A stretch of 64,000 bases of DNA from Rhodoferax sp. U2-2l (GTDB taxonomy: Bacteria > Pseudomonadota > Gammaproteobacteria > Burkholderiales > Burkholderiaceae_C): the NCBI RefSeq assembly GCF_020594515.1, contig NZ_JAJCTH010000015.1, positions 1 to 64,000 of the forward strand, read 5' to 3'. The notes under the pieces were generated by a model that worked only from the letters and a program-made list of their open reading frames with translations, was not told the origin of the DNA and did not search any database. Positions 16,472 to 25,422 of this stretch are shown here, one piece after another. A program made the translations under genes and the position numbers. Each line of letters begins with the position of its first letter. Position 1 is the stretch's first letter.

Positions 16472-17178
16472 CAGTCCTGCTGCCGGGCAAAGACGTAGCC
16501 AACACCGCGCACGGTCAGGATGCGTTTGGGCGCTTTGGCATCCACCTCGATGGCGGCACGGATGCGGCCCATGTGCACGTCGATGGAGCGGTCAAACGCA
16601 TCCAGCTCGCGCCCGCGCACGGCTTCCATGATCTGGTCACGCGTGAGCACCCGGCCCGCGCGCTCGGCCAGCGCCACCAGCAGGTCAAACTGGTACGAGG
16701 TCAGCTCACACGGCTGACCGGCCACGCTCACCAGCCGCGCGTCACGGTCAATCTCCAGCGAACCAAAATGCAGCTGATTGCTGGCCACAGGTTGGGCGCC
16801 GTCCACACGGCGGCGCAACACGGCGCGGATGCGCGCCAGCAGTTCACGCGGCTCGAAGGGTTTGGGCAGGTAATCGTCAGCGCCCATTTCCAGGCCGATG
16901 ATGCGGTCCATCGGGTCGCCTTTGGCGGTGAGCATCAGCACTGGCGTGCTGGCCAGCGCACCCGGCAGTGCCCGGATGCGGCGGCACACCTCCAGGCCGT
17001 CCATGTCCGGCAACATCAGGTCCAGGATGACCAGGTGCGGCGGTTTGTCATGCAGCGCCTGCAAGCCGCTGGTGGCGTCGCCTGCGTGGGCCACGGTGTA
17101 GCCGGACTGGCCCAGGTATTCACACACCATGTGGGCCAGGCGGGCGTCGTCTTCGATCATCAACAGGTGCTGGTTCAT
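16471..17178 (-). CDS. OmpR-family response regulator
   Basis: 235 residues. Receiver domain with acidic pair near residues 10-11, phospho-acceptor D53 in VILDLMLPDMDG and Lys in YLPKPFEPREL; C-terminal winged helix with SYQFDLLVALAERAGRVLTRDQIM and VDVHMGRIRAAIE-like recognition region ending in ILTVRGVGYVFA. First gene of a two-gene operon with the kinase at 15107-16471. Resembles RstA/CpxR; target genes unknown. Confidence 0.93.
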   Translation of the reverse strand: MNQHLLMIEDDARLAHMVCEYLGQSGYTVAHAGDATSGLQALHDKPPHLVILDLMLPDMDGLEVCRRIRALPGALASTPVLMLTAKGDPMDRIIGLEMGADDYLPKPFEPRELLARIRAVLRRRVDGAQPVASNQLHFGSLEIDRDARLVSVAGQPCELTSYQFDLLVALAERAGRVLTRDQIMEAVRGRELDAFDRSIDVHMGRIRAAIEVDAKAPKRILTVRGVGYVFARQQD

Positions 17179-17238
17179 GGGTTCAGTCTAGGGGGCAGAC
17201 ACCAAGGGGGCTTGTCGTCTGCGTAAAGTTAGGTAAAA

Positions 17239-17270
17239 AGCAGGCTCCTCTTTGACGTGCCATGCCTGCT
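17239..17270 (-). terminator. Intrinsic terminator downstream of ampG
   Basis: On the minus strand AGCAGGC pairs with GCCTGCT (7 bp, 18-base loop) followed by TTTTT. It lies 52 bp past the ampG stop and before the response-regulator start, separating the two units. Confidence 0.7.
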
Positions 17271-17321
17271 GTCATCCTGCGGCGTGCTTTTGCTGCCATC
17301 ACAGTCACACAGCGTTCAGCT

Positions 17322-18662
17322 TCATGGCCGTGGGTCAGCGGCTATTTTCAGCCTTGAAGTCAGCCACACCAGCAACAGCACCGGCACGCCCAGCAAGGCA
17401 GTGGCGGTAAAGAAGTTCTGGTAACCAAAGCTGTCCACGTAGCTGCCCGAATAACCCGCCAGGAACTTGGGCAGCAGCAGCATCATCGAGCTGAAAAGCG
17501 CATATTGCGTGGCCGAATACGCCACATTGGTCAGGCCAGAGAGGTAAGCAATGAACGCCGCCGAGGCAATGCCGCTGGCCAGGTTGTCGGCTGAGATCAC
17601 CCACACCAGCCCGGTCAGGTCATGGCCGCGGGTGCTCAGGTAAGCAAACAGCAGGTTGCTGGCGGCACTCAGCACCGCGCCCAGCATCAGCACCCGCATC
17701 ACGCCAAAGCGCATCGCCAGCACACCGCCCACAAAGGCGCCCACCAGCGTCATGATCACGCCAAACACCTTGGTCACCGCCGCCACCTCGTCCTTGGTGT
17801 AACCCATGTCCACGTAAAACGGATTCGCCATGATGCCCATCACCACGTCGCTGATGCGGTAGGTGGCAATCAGCGCCAGGATCAGCGCCGCCTGCCAGCC
17901 AAAGCGCTTCAGGAAATCGGCAAACGGCGCCACCAGAGCGCCGTGCAACCACTCGGTGAGATTTTTGCTGGGCGGCAGCGGGCGGCGCAGCGGCTCGGGT
18001 GACAGCAGTACCGTCAGCACGCCCAGCAACATGCTGGCGGCCATCACCAGATAAGCGGTGTGCCAGGCGCCGTGCTCGTAACCGATCACACCCTCAGTTT
18101 GCGCCCGCGCCGCCACCCACAACACACCGGCACCGGCCCAGATCATCGCCAGCCGGTAACCGGTCTGGTACGACGCGGCCAGCGCGGCCTGCCGGTTCAC
18201 GTCGGCCGACTCGATGCGAAACGCGTCCAGCGCAATGTCTTGCGTCGCCGAGCCAAACGCCACCGCCAGCGCGCCCCACACCACCGGCGCCAGCGCCACC
18301 TGCGGGTCGTTGAAACTCATCGCCACCAGCCCGACCAGAATCGCCAGCTGCGACAACAACAGCCAGCTGCGTCGGCGCCCCAGCCAGCGCGTCAACACAG
18401 GAATCGGCAGCCGGTCCACCAACGGCGCCCAGACCCATTTGAAGGCATAGGCCAGCCCGACCCAGCTCAGGTACCCGATGGTGGTGCGGTCAATGCCCGC
18501 CTCGCGTAGCCAGAAACTCAGCGTGCCCAGCACCAGCAGCAAAGGCAGCCCGGCGGAAAAACCCAGCAACAGCATCCGCACCGAAGCCGGTTCCAGATAC
18601 ACCTTCAGGGTGGCCAGCCAGCCCGGCGGCTTGGGCGGGGCGCTTGAGTCGTTCAAAGTCAT
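17322..18662 (-). CDS. ampG: AmpG-type muropeptide permease (MFS)
   Basis: 446 residues with about 12-14 membrane spans. AmpG imports anhydro-muropeptides released during peptidoglycan turnover. Family features: YLEPASVRMLLLGFSAGLPL at the N-terminus, WLREAGIDRTTIGYLSWVGL, FKWVWAPLVDRLP and SATQDIALDAFRIE. The start at 18662 (MTLNDSSAPPK) is preferred to one 78 bases upstream because it gives the usual short cytoplasmic lead. No beta-lactamase or AmpD gene is adjacent; PBP1-like protein is 8 kb away. Confidence 0.9.
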   Translation of the reverse strand: MTLNDSSAPPKPPGWLATLKVYLEPASVRMLLLGFSAGLPLLLVLGTLSFWLREAGIDRTTIGYLSWVGLAYAFKWVWAPLVDRLPIPVLTRWLGRRRSWLLLSQLAILVGLVAMSFNDPQVALAPVVWGALAVAFGSATQDIALDAFRIESADVNRQAALAASYQTGYRLAMIWAGAGVLWVAARAQTEGVIGYEHGAWHTAYLVMAASMLLGVLTVLLSPEPLRRPLPPSKNLTEWLHGALVAPFADFLKRFGWQAALILALIATYRISDVVMGIMANPFYVDMGYTKDEVAAVTKVFGVIMTLVGAFVGGVLAMRFGVMRVLMLGAVLSAASNLLFAYLSTRGHDLTGLVWVISADNLASGIASAAFIAYLSGLTNVAYSATQYALFSSMMLLLPKFLAGYSGSYVDSFGYQNFFTATALLGVPVLLLVWLTSRLKIAADPRP

Positions 18663-19148
18663 CGCGGCATGATAGCGGCGCCAACGCACCACCCCACGAT
18701 CGGCGGTGGTCGCCAGCTGCGGCGAAGGCAGGTAAAACATCCATAGGCGTGTTCTGGCCTTCAGCCATCTCCAACAGCGTTGAGGCAGGGTGATTGGGTG
18801 ATGCGACCGGGCTTTGGGATGAAAGGCGCGCGCCCGCAGGCCGTTGCGTACGCAAGCCTCAGCCCCGCGCGTGATTTCATCTCATAACCGCACGCGCATC
18901 ACCCAGTCGCCCTGCTGCGCATGGCTGCAGCGTGTCACCCGCTTGTTGTGAATTGATACCGCTCGCGTCTCCACATCACTGGTGAACCAGCGCAACGCCG
19001 ACCCAAGACGTTGAAACGCACCCCGTCCAGGCAGCCATGTGCAGCACGTATTGCGTAAGCAAGGTCACGCTGATAGTCTGGTGGCTTGCCACTTGATATT
19101 CGCCCCATCAGCCTGATGTGCCAGAGATATCGCCACACGGAGGTTTTT
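18663..19148. other. 486-bp gap between ampG and the AmmeMemoRadiSam operon
   Basis: No supported gene. A 14-bp inverted pair with one mismatch (18792-18805 and 18895-18908) occurs; on each strand the segment would encode QGDWVMR, on the minus strand followed by VRL and a stop at 18884-18886. This may be relic coding sequence. The start region of the operon at 19149 has GGAGG 7-8 bases before the ATG. Confidence 0.4.
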
Positions 19149-19970
19149 ATGAACTCTGTCCGTCCACCCGCGGTTGCGGGCGCTTTTTACCCCGCGCAAG
19201 GGCTAGTGCTGGCGAAAGATGTGCAGGACTTTCTGGCCAAAGCTGCCACCCAGGTTGCCGCGGGCACGGCGGCTGAGGGTGTGCCCAAAGCCATCATCGT
19301 GCCGCACGCCGGTTACATCTACTCAGGCAGCACGGCTGCTCTGGCCTATGGCCGCCTGGCACCGGCCCGCCACACCCTCCACCGCGTGGTCTTGCTCGGG
19401 CCTGCCCACCGGGTGCCCGTGCGTGGCCTGGCGCTGCCGGGTGACGACTATCTGGCCACACCGCTGGGTCAGGTGGCAGTGGATCAGGCGGCCGTGGCCC
19501 AACTGGCGCGGCTGCCGCAAGTGGTGGTGAGTCGCGCCGTGCACGCCCAGGAACATTCGCTGGAAGTGCAATTGCCGTTTCTGCAAACCGTGCTGGACGA
19601 CTTCACCCTGGTGCCGCTGGTGGTGGGTGATGCCAGCCCTGACGAGGTGGCCGAGGTGCTGAACCTGCTGTGGGGCGGGCCAGAGACGCTGCTGGTCATC
19701 AGCTCGGACCTGTCGCACTTTTTGCCCTACCCCACCGCCCAGCAACTGGACCGCCAGACCGTGCAAGCGATCCTCAGCCTGCGCGGCCCACTCACGCACC
19801 AGCAAGCCTGTGGCGGCACACCGATCAACGGCTTGCTGCTGGCTGCGCGTCAGCACGCTCTGCAGCCGCAGCTGCTGGGGCTGTGCAATTCAGGCGACAC
19901 CGCGGGCGACAAAGGCCGCGTGGTCGGCTACACGGCCCTCGCATTTGAAGAGGCCCATCATGTCCACTGA
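19149..19970 (+). CDS. amrB: AmmeMemoRadiSam system protein B (MEMO1 family)
   Basis: 273 residues. MEMO proteins share the fold of class III extradiol dioxygenases. Conserved pieces here: RPPAVAGAFYPA at the start, IVPHAGYIYSGSTAA, VLLGPAHRVPVRG, VHAQEHSLEVQLPFLQ, ISSDLSHFLPY and GLCNSGDTAGDKGRVVGY; the His/Cys residues match those that can bind metal. GGAGG sits upstream of the ATG at 19149. First gene of a three-gene operon with the AMMECR1-domain protein (11-bp overlap) and a radical SAM enzyme. The conserved trio is widespread but its reaction is not known. Confidence 0.9.
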   Translation: MNSVRPPAVAGAFYPAQGLVLAKDVQDFLAKAATQVAAGTAAEGVPKAIIVPHAGYIYSGSTAALAYGRLAPARHTLHRVVLLGPAHRVPVRGLALPGDDYLATPLGQVAVDQAAVAQLARLPQVVVSRAVHAQEHSLEVQLPFLQTVLDDFTLVPLVVGDASPDEVAEVLNLLWGGPETLLVISSDLSHFLPYPTAQQLDRQTVQAILSLRGPLTHQQACGGTPINGLLLAARQHALQPQLLGLCNSGDTAGDKGRVVGYTALAFEEAHHVH

Positions 19971-20604
19971 CGCCACGCCCCACCACACACCCGCCGCGCC
20001 CGACACGCCCGACACGCCCGACACGCCCGACACGCCCGATGCGCCCGATGCGCTGGGCACCAGCCTGTTGCGCCTGGCCCGGGCCAGCATCGCCACCGCG
20101 CTGGGTCGCCGGATGGACGCCGCCGACGACACGCCTGGCTTGCAGGCGCCGGGTGCCTGTTTTGTCACGCTGACCCAAGCCGGGCAATTGCGCGGCTGCA
20201 TTGGCTCGTTGCAGGCACGGCGCAGCCTGCTGGCCGATGTGCAAGCCAACGCCGTGGCCGCCGCGCTGCACGACAGCCGTTTTGCCCCGTTGAGCCTGGC
20301 CGAACTGGACCACACCGACATCGAGGTCTCGGTGCTGTCGGCGATGCAAGCCATGCACTTTGCGAGCGAAACCGATGCGCTGGCGCAACTGCGCCCCGGT
20401 GTCGATGGTCTGGTGTTCGAATTTGGCCCTCACCGCAGCACGTTTTTGCCCCAGGTGTGGGCGCAGCTGCCAGACGCGCGCGACTTCATGGCGCGCTTGA
20501 AACGCAAGGCCGGGTTGTCGGCCAACTTCTGGGACGCTGATGTGCGCCTGCAGCGTTACACCGTGCAGCCCTGGCATGAACAACCACCCACCGGGAGAAA
20601 CTGA
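19960..20604 (+). CDS. amrA: AmmeMemoRadiSam system protein A (AMMECR1 domain)
   Basis: 214 residues. After a low-complexity lead with D-T-P repeats (about residues 15-33), the AMMECR1 domain shows ACFVTLTQAGQLRGCIGSLQ, FAPLSLAELDHTDIEVSVLS, GLVFEFG and QVWAQLPDARDFMARLKRKA. The LRGCIG motif is the most conserved feature of the family. Its start lies inside the 3' end of amrB (11-bp overlap) and its stop overlaps amrS (TGATG), so the three are coupled. Function is unknown; human AMMECR1 is a homologue. Confidence 0.9.
   Translation: MSTDATPHHTPAAPDTPDTPDTPDTPDAPDALGTSLLRLARASIATALGRRMDAADDTPGLQAPGACFVTLTQAGQLRGCIGSLQARRSLLADVQANAVAAALHDSRFAPLSLAELDHTDIEVSVLSAMQAMHFASETDALAQLRPGVDGLVFEFGPHRSTFLPQVWAQLPDARDFMARLKRKAGLSANFWDADVRLQRYTVQPWHEQPPTGRN
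20002..20055 (+). repeat. 9-bp tandem repeat in the AMMECR1 gene
   Basis: Four exact copies of GACACGCCC (20002-20037) plus two diverged GATGCG copies to 20055, encoding Asp-Thr-Pro / Asp-Ala-Pro. The number of units is a multiple of three bases, so slippage would lengthen or shorten the linker without a frameshift. Confidence 0.9.
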
Positions 20605-21686
20605 TGTCCACCGCCACTGAGCCCTACCTGGCGCGCTACTGGCACGCCCTGCCCGATGGCCGCCTGCAGTGCGACCTGTGCCCGCGTGACTGCAAATTGC
20701 AAACCGGCCAGCGCGGCGCCTGTTTTGTGCGGATGCGCGAGGGTGACCAGATGGTCCTGACCACCTACGGGCGCTCATCGGGCTTTTGCATCGACCCGAT
20801 CGAGAAAAAACCGCTGAACCACTTCTACCCCGGCTCCAGCGTGCTCTCATTTGGCACGGCAGGCTGCAACCTGGCCTGCAAGTTTTGCCAGAACTGGGAC
20901 ATCAGCAAATCACGCGACATGGACCGGCTGATGGACCAGGCCTCGCCTGAGGTGATTGCTGCCGAGGCGCGCAAATATGGCTGCAAGAGTGTCGCCTTCA
21001 CCTACAACGACCCGGTGATCTTTGCCGAATACGCCATGGACGTGGCCGATGCCTGCCATGCCGTAGGGGTGCAAACCGTGGCAGTGACCGCAGGCTACAT
21101 ACACGACCAGCCGCGGCGCGACTTCTTCGCCGAGATGGACGCCGCCAATGTGGACCTGAAAGCGTTCACCGACGACTTTTACTTTCACCTGACCGGCTCG
21201 CACCTGCAGCCGGTGCTCGAAACGCTCATCTATTTGAAGCATGAAACCGATGTCTGGTTTGAAATCACCACGCTGTTGATCCCTGGCCACAACGACTCGG
21301 ACGAAGAACTGACGGCGCTCTCGAACTGGGTGATGGAAAAACTGGGGCCGGAGGTGCCTCTGCATTTTTCGGCCTTCCACCCGGACCACAAAATGCCCGA
21401 TGTGCCCGCCACGCCACCCGCCACGCTGGTACGCGCCCGCCACATCGCCCTGAAAACCGGCCTGCATCACGTCTACACCGGCAATGTGCACCACATCGAG
21501 GGTGACACCACCTTTTGCCCGGCCTGCCAGGCGCCGCTGATCGTGCGGGACTGGTACCAGATCAACCGTTACCGGCTCACCGCCACCGGCTGCTGCCCGG
21601 ACTGCGGCGCGGCGCTGGCCGGTCGGTTTGACACGCGCGCTGGCAATTTCGGCCGACAACGCATCCCGATGGTGATCGGGCGCTGA
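20604..21686 (+). CDS. amrS: AmmeMemoRadiSam system radical SAM enzyme
   Basis: 360 residues, related to pyruvate formate-lyase activating enzymes. The [4Fe-4S] radical SAM motif CxxxCxxC is in GTAGCNLACKFCQNWDIS. An N-terminal CDLCPRDCKLQTGQRGAC and a C-terminal CPACQAPL...CCPDCGAAL add two further Cys clusters, probably for zinc or additional iron-sulfur sites. GFCIDPIEKKPLNHFYPGS is characteristic of the COG1180 branch. Third gene of the operon (1-base overlap). Convergent with the TlpA-like gene 8 bp downstream. Confidence 0.92.
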   Translation: MSTATEPYLARYWHALPDGRLQCDLCPRDCKLQTGQRGACFVRMREGDQMVLTTYGRSSGFCIDPIEKKPLNHFYPGSSVLSFGTAGCNLACKFCQNWDISKSRDMDRLMDQASPEVIAAEARKYGCKSVAFTYNDPVIFAEYAMDVADACHAVGVQTVAVTAGYIHDQPRRDFFAEMDAANVDLKAFTDDFYFHLTGSHLQPVLETLIYLKHETDVWFEITTLLIPGHNDSDEELTALSNWVMEKLGPEVPLHFSAFHPDHKMPDVPATPPATLVRARHIALKTGLHHVYTGNVHHIEGDTTFCPACQAPLIVRDWYQINRYRLTATGCCPDCGAALAGRFDTRAGNFGRQRIPMVIGR

Positions 21687-21694
21687 AGACGCAC

Positions 21695-22513
21695 CTACTT
21701 CAAGGATTGAATTTTGGCTTGTAGGGCGGCGGGGTTGATCACCCCGAAATGCGCGTCCACCAACCGACCTCGGGCATCAAAAAACAGCGTGGTGGGCAGG
21801 CCCTGGGAGCCCACAGCCGGACCCAGGCTGCTGGTGTTGTCCATCCACACGTTTTGCAGCGTCAGCCCGGCGCGCTGCAGGTAGGTCTGAATGACCTGAG
21901 CAGACTCGCCCTGGTTGACAAAGATGAACCGCACGCCGGGCTCGCGCAGTTGCGCGGCGGCCAGGTCGGGCATCTCGATGCGGCACGGCCCACACCAACT
22001 GGCCCACAGGTTGACCACGGCGGGCTGGCCTCGAATGACGTCTGGCAGGCTGCGCACTTGCCCGGTGGCAGCCTCCGTCAACATCACTGCAGGTGCTTGT
22101 GGGCGCGCGGTGCCGCCATCGGCCCACCACACCACCGCGCTGGCCCCGCCCCAGAGCGTGACCCCGGTCAACGCGGCCAGCCCCAACGCCCGTCTGGCAG
22201 CAGGCCACTGCCAGGCGCGCCAGGCCAACCACGCCGCACCACCGGCCAACCCGGCAGGTGCCAGCCAGCCACCATCGCGCAGGTCCAACAGGGTCCAGGG
22301 TGTGGCCAGATAGAGGGCGGCAATGGGCAACACATACCCCAGGCGGGCTGCCAGCATCCCCAGCAGCAGGGCGTACCACACGGTGTTTTCAGCTTTTGCC
22401 CGGCTCTCTGGGGCCACCAGACGACCCGCCACACTGGCCGCCACCCACACCGACAGCAGCAAGATCAGCGGCGCCACGGGCAAAGCCAGCGGGCCAAGCG
22501 ATACCGACAACAT
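21695..22513 (-). CDS. Membrane-anchored TlpA/ResA-like thioredoxin protein
   Basis: 272 residues: about four N-terminal hydrophobic segments (LALPVAPLILLLSVWVAASVAG, YALLLGMLAARLGYVLPIAA and others), then a periplasmic thioredoxin domain with the redox motif NLWASWCGPCRIEMPDLA near residue 165 and a cis-Pro-like SQGLPTTLFFDARG. It would keep periplasmic thiols reduced, for example for cytochrome c or metalloprotein assembly. The membrane part faintly resembles prolipoprotein diacylglyceryl transferase-like proteins. Follows an MFS exporter gene by 20 bp on the same strand. Confidence 0.8.
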   Translation of the reverse strand: MLSVSLGPLALPVAPLILLLSVWVAASVAGRLVAPESRAKAENTVWYALLLGMLAARLGYVLPIAALYLATPWTLLDLRDGGWLAPAGLAGGAAWLAWRAWQWPAARRALGLAALTGVTLWGGASAVVWWADGGTARPQAPAVMLTEAATGQVRSLPDVIRGQPAVVNLWASWCGPCRIEMPDLAAAQLREPGVRFIFVNQGESAQVIQTYLQRAGLTLQNVWMDNTSSLGPAVGSQGLPTTLFFDARGRLVDAHFGVINPAALQAKIQSLK

Positions 22514-22533
22514 GGGCAGGCAGGCTGCGCGGG

Positions 22534-23919
22534 TCAGACGTTGAGCGTCTCCAGCGCCGGGCTGTGTTTGCGCAACCCCAGCGTCAGCACCAGCATCAGC
22601 CCCATCAAGGCGGCCACCACCTCGTAGGCCACGCTGAAGCCTGCAACACCCGCCCCGCCAAAGTCCGCCAGCGCGCCAATCGCCGCAGCCGACAGCAAGG
22701 TGCCGACGCTGGTGAAGATATTGATCAGCCCCTGCGCGGTGCCACGAAACGCCAGCGGCGCCTCTTCAATGGCGATGGTGCGCAGCGCACCACTCACCAC
22801 CACGCCCACCCCCAGCCCGACCGGCATGGTGGCCAGCAGAAACCCCCACAGGCCAAAGCCGGTCAAGGACGACGCGCCGTAACCGACGCACAGCAAGGCA
22901 AACCCCACCAGGATCAGCGTGCGCGCCCCCAGCCGGTTCAGCAGCCGCCCGGCGCCCATCGACCCCATAATTGAGCACACCACCATTGGCAACAGCGCAA
23001 AACCGGCGTTCTCCCGCGCCACCCCGTAGGCCAAGGTGGCAATCGACGTCAGAAAAATCACGCTACCCATGCCAAACCCGGCGCCCACAGTCAAAAGATA
23101 GGTCAGCGACAGTTGCCGGTTGGCAAACATCGACATCGGCACCAGCGGCTGCTGCGCCCGCCGCTCCACCCAGATGAACAGGGGCAGCAGCAGCACCATG
23201 GCCACCAGCGTGAACGGCCACACCGTCTGGCCGGTCATGTCGTCCAGAATCTGCGTGACGGTGGCCACCAGCGCGGCCAGCAACAGCACCAGGATGACGA
23301 TGCCGCCCCAGTCCAGCGGCGGCAACGCGCCTTGGGGCCGCTGGCTGGGTATCGCCCGCACGCTCAGGTACAGCACAAAGGCGGCAATCGGCAGGTTGGC
23401 CAGAAAGATCCAGTGCCAGTTCAGCGTAACCATCACCAGCCCGGCCAGCGGCGGGCCCAGCACAAAGGCCATGCCGTAGGTGGCGCCAATCAGGCCAAGT
23501 GCCCGGCCACGCTCCTTGGGTGGCAGCGCATCGGCAATCACCGCGCTGGCGGTGGGAATGATGCCGCCCCCGCCAACGCCCTGAATGGCCCGGCCCAGCA
23601 CCACCATCCAGAAGGTGGGCGCCAGCGCAATCACCAGCGAGCCCAGGGCAAACAGCGCGATGCTGATCATGTAGATGGGGCGGCGCCCGTAGCGGTCGCC
23701 CAGGCTGGCCAGCGGCGCGGTGCTGCTCAAAGACGACAGGATGAAGGCGATCATCACTAGGCCCACTTGCCGGTTGTCGACCTGGAAGGTTTCCCGCAGC
23801 GCAGGGATGACCGGCGCCAGGATGGCCGTGTCCAGCGCCGACATGAAGACGCCGATGAACAGCACCGTCATCAGTCGCCGGTACGCGGGTGTACCGGCAG
23901 GAAGGGAAGCAGACGACAT
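22534..23919 (-). CDS. MFS drug-exporter-like transporter
   Basis: 461 residues from the ATG at 23919 (MSSASLPAGTPAYRRL), about 14 membrane segments, DHA2-like. Motif A appears as GDRYGRRPIY and motif C as GATYGMAFVLGPPLAG, typical of proton-driven exporters; FMSALDTAILAPVIPAL is the first span. The longer frame to 24060 is not conserved. Substrate unknown. Probably co-transcribed with the TlpA-like gene. Confidence 0.85.
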   Translation of the reverse strand: MSSASLPAGTPAYRRLMTVLFIGVFMSALDTAILAPVIPALRETFQVDNRQVGLVMIAFILSSLSSTAPLASLGDRYGRRPIYMISIALFALGSLVIALAPTFWMVVLGRAIQGVGGGGIIPTASAVIADALPPKERGRALGLIGATYGMAFVLGPPLAGLVMVTLNWHWIFLANLPIAAFVLYLSVRAIPSQRPQGALPPLDWGGIVILVLLLAALVATVTQILDDMTGQTVWPFTLVAMVLLLPLFIWVERRAQQPLVPMSMFANRQLSLTYLLTVGAGFGMGSVIFLTSIATLAYGVARENAGFALLPMVVCSIMGSMGAGRLLNRLGARTLILVGFALLCVGYGASSLTGFGLWGFLLATMPVGLGVGVVVSGALRTIAIEEAPLAFRGTAQGLINIFTSVGTLLSAAAIGALADFGGAGVAGFSVAYEVVAALMGLMLVLTLGLRKHSPALETLNV

Positions 23920-24134
23920 CAAAACTCCGCAAAAGGCAATCAAGCCGCGTGAAAAATGGGGCAGTGTAGTGTTTTTGACCATTTTCAGTCTGCACCGCCC
24001 GCTGCTGCAAGGCGTCCCAACCACGCTCTGGCACGACGCGGGCCACGCACCACGGCCCATTCCCCCCTAGAATTTGAGCGAGTCGGGTTCCATCACAACG
24101 CATCCGCACCGGGTGCACAACAAGGCGAGCCACC

Positions 24135-25370
24135 ATGAACTTCGTCATCATTGGCGCCGGGGCCGCAGGCGTGCGGGCTGCCGAAACGCTGCGCGAGAAC
24201 GCGCCCCAGGCCAGCATCACCCTGATCAGCGGCGAACCGGGTGAACCCTACGCCCGCATGGCCATCCCGTACATCCTGACCGGCGCCATCGACGAAGACG
24301 GCGCCCGCCAGCGCCGATCGGTCCAACATCTGCCATCGCTTGGCATCCACTACCTGCACGGCCAGGTGCAGCAAGTGCACGCCGGGCCGGATGGCGGTCA
24401 GGTGGAGCTGGCCGACGGCACCCGCCTGCTCTATGACGAGCTGCTGGTGGCCACCGGCTCGTCGCCCAGCCTGCCACCGCTGCCCGGCACCGACCTGCCC
24501 GGCGTGGTGAGCTGCTGGACGCTGGAAGACGCCCGCCAGATCGCCGCCCAGCTCAAACCGGGCGCGCGCATCGTGCTGCTGGGCGCCGGTTTTGTGGCGG
24601 GGGTGATCATGAAATCTCTGGTGGCCAGCGGTGCAAAGCTGTCAGTGGTGGCCGGGCGCTCCGGGCAAATCCTGCGCTCGATGATGACCCCGGTGGGCAG
24701 CCGCATGTTGCAGCGCTGGCTGGAAAGCCGTGGTGTCGAGGTGATCACCAGCGGCCAGAGCCTGCGCGTCGAGCCCGGCCCGCGGCTGGTGATGGACACC
24801 CGCACGCTCGACGCCGACCTGATCATCCTGGCCACCGGCGTCCACCCCAACGTGGCGTTCTTGCAAGGCACCGGGGTCGAGGTGCGCAGCGGTGTCGTGA
24901 TTGACGCCCACATGCGCACCAGCGTGCCGCACATTTATGCCGCGGGTGACGTGGCCCAGGGGCGCGATTTCTCCACCGGCGAATGGGTGGTGCATGCGCT
25001 GCAACCCACCGCCACCGAACACGGCCGTTTTGCCGCGCTCAACATGGCGGGGCAAAACGTGCCCTACCGGGGCAGCCTGAGCATGAACGTGCTCGACACC
25101 GTGGGTCTGATCTCGCATACCTTCGGCCAGTGGCAAGGTGCGGCCGATGGCGACATCACCGAGGTGGTGGACGAGGCCAACTACATCTACACCCGCCTGT
25201 GTTTCCAGAGCGACCAGTTGGTGGGCGCCATCACCATCGGCCACCCGCACCATGTGGGCGCGATTCGCGGGCTGATCCAGTCGCACCGCCATCTGGGCGA
25301 GTGGAAAGACCGCCTGATGGCCAACCCGCAGTTGGTGATGGACGCGTTTGTCGCGCTGAACCAGGGCTGA
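24135..25370 (+). CDS. NAD(P)/FAD-dependent oxidoreductase
   Basis: 411 residues of the pyridine nucleotide-disulfide/NADH-rubredoxin reductase family. FAD-binding MNFVIIGAGAAGVRAAETL at the N-terminus, LLVATGSSPSLPPLPG, a second dinucleotide site IVLLGAGFVAGVIMKSL and the C-terminal FAD contact VPHIYAAGDVAQG. No redox CxxC is present. The electron acceptor could be a rubredoxin, ferredoxin or nitrite-reductase-type partner. It is 52 bp upstream of an isocitrate dehydrogenase-like gene, so the pair may be co-expressed; a link to supplying reductant is only inferred. Confidence 0.85.
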   Translation: MNFVIIGAGAAGVRAAETLRENAPQASITLISGEPGEPYARMAIPYILTGAIDEDGARQRRSVQHLPSLGIHYLHGQVQQVHAGPDGGQVELADGTRLLYDELLVATGSSPSLPPLPGTDLPGVVSCWTLEDARQIAAQLKPGARIVLLGAGFVAGVIMKSLVASGAKLSVVAGRSGQILRSMMTPVGSRMLQRWLESRGVEVITSGQSLRVEPGPRLVMDTRTLDADLIILATGVHPNVAFLQGTGVEVRSGVVIDAHMRTSVPHIYAAGDVAQGRDFSTGEWVVHALQPTATEHGRFAALNMAGQNVPYRGSLSMNVLDTVGLISHTFGQWQGAADGDITEVVDEANYIYTRLCFQSDQLVGAITIGHPHHVGAIRGLIQSHRHLGEWKDRLMANPQLVMDAFVALNQG

Positions 25371-25422
25371 ACCCCGCCACGGGCAGCCTCCCTTTTTGTC
25401 AGCCCATCCACCAGGACACCCC

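Noticed and set aside
14984-16498. 504-codon plus-strand ORF
   Set aside because: Antisense to the histidine kinase, Gln/His-rich and without ribosome-binding site.
18935-19138. 67-codon minus-strand frame in the ampG-amrB spacer
   Set aside because: No ribosome-binding site or recognised similarity; overlaps the amrB leader region.
20002-20055. 9-bp tandem repeat considered as CRISPR
   Set aside because: Direct in-frame repeats with no spacers, inside a coding sequence.
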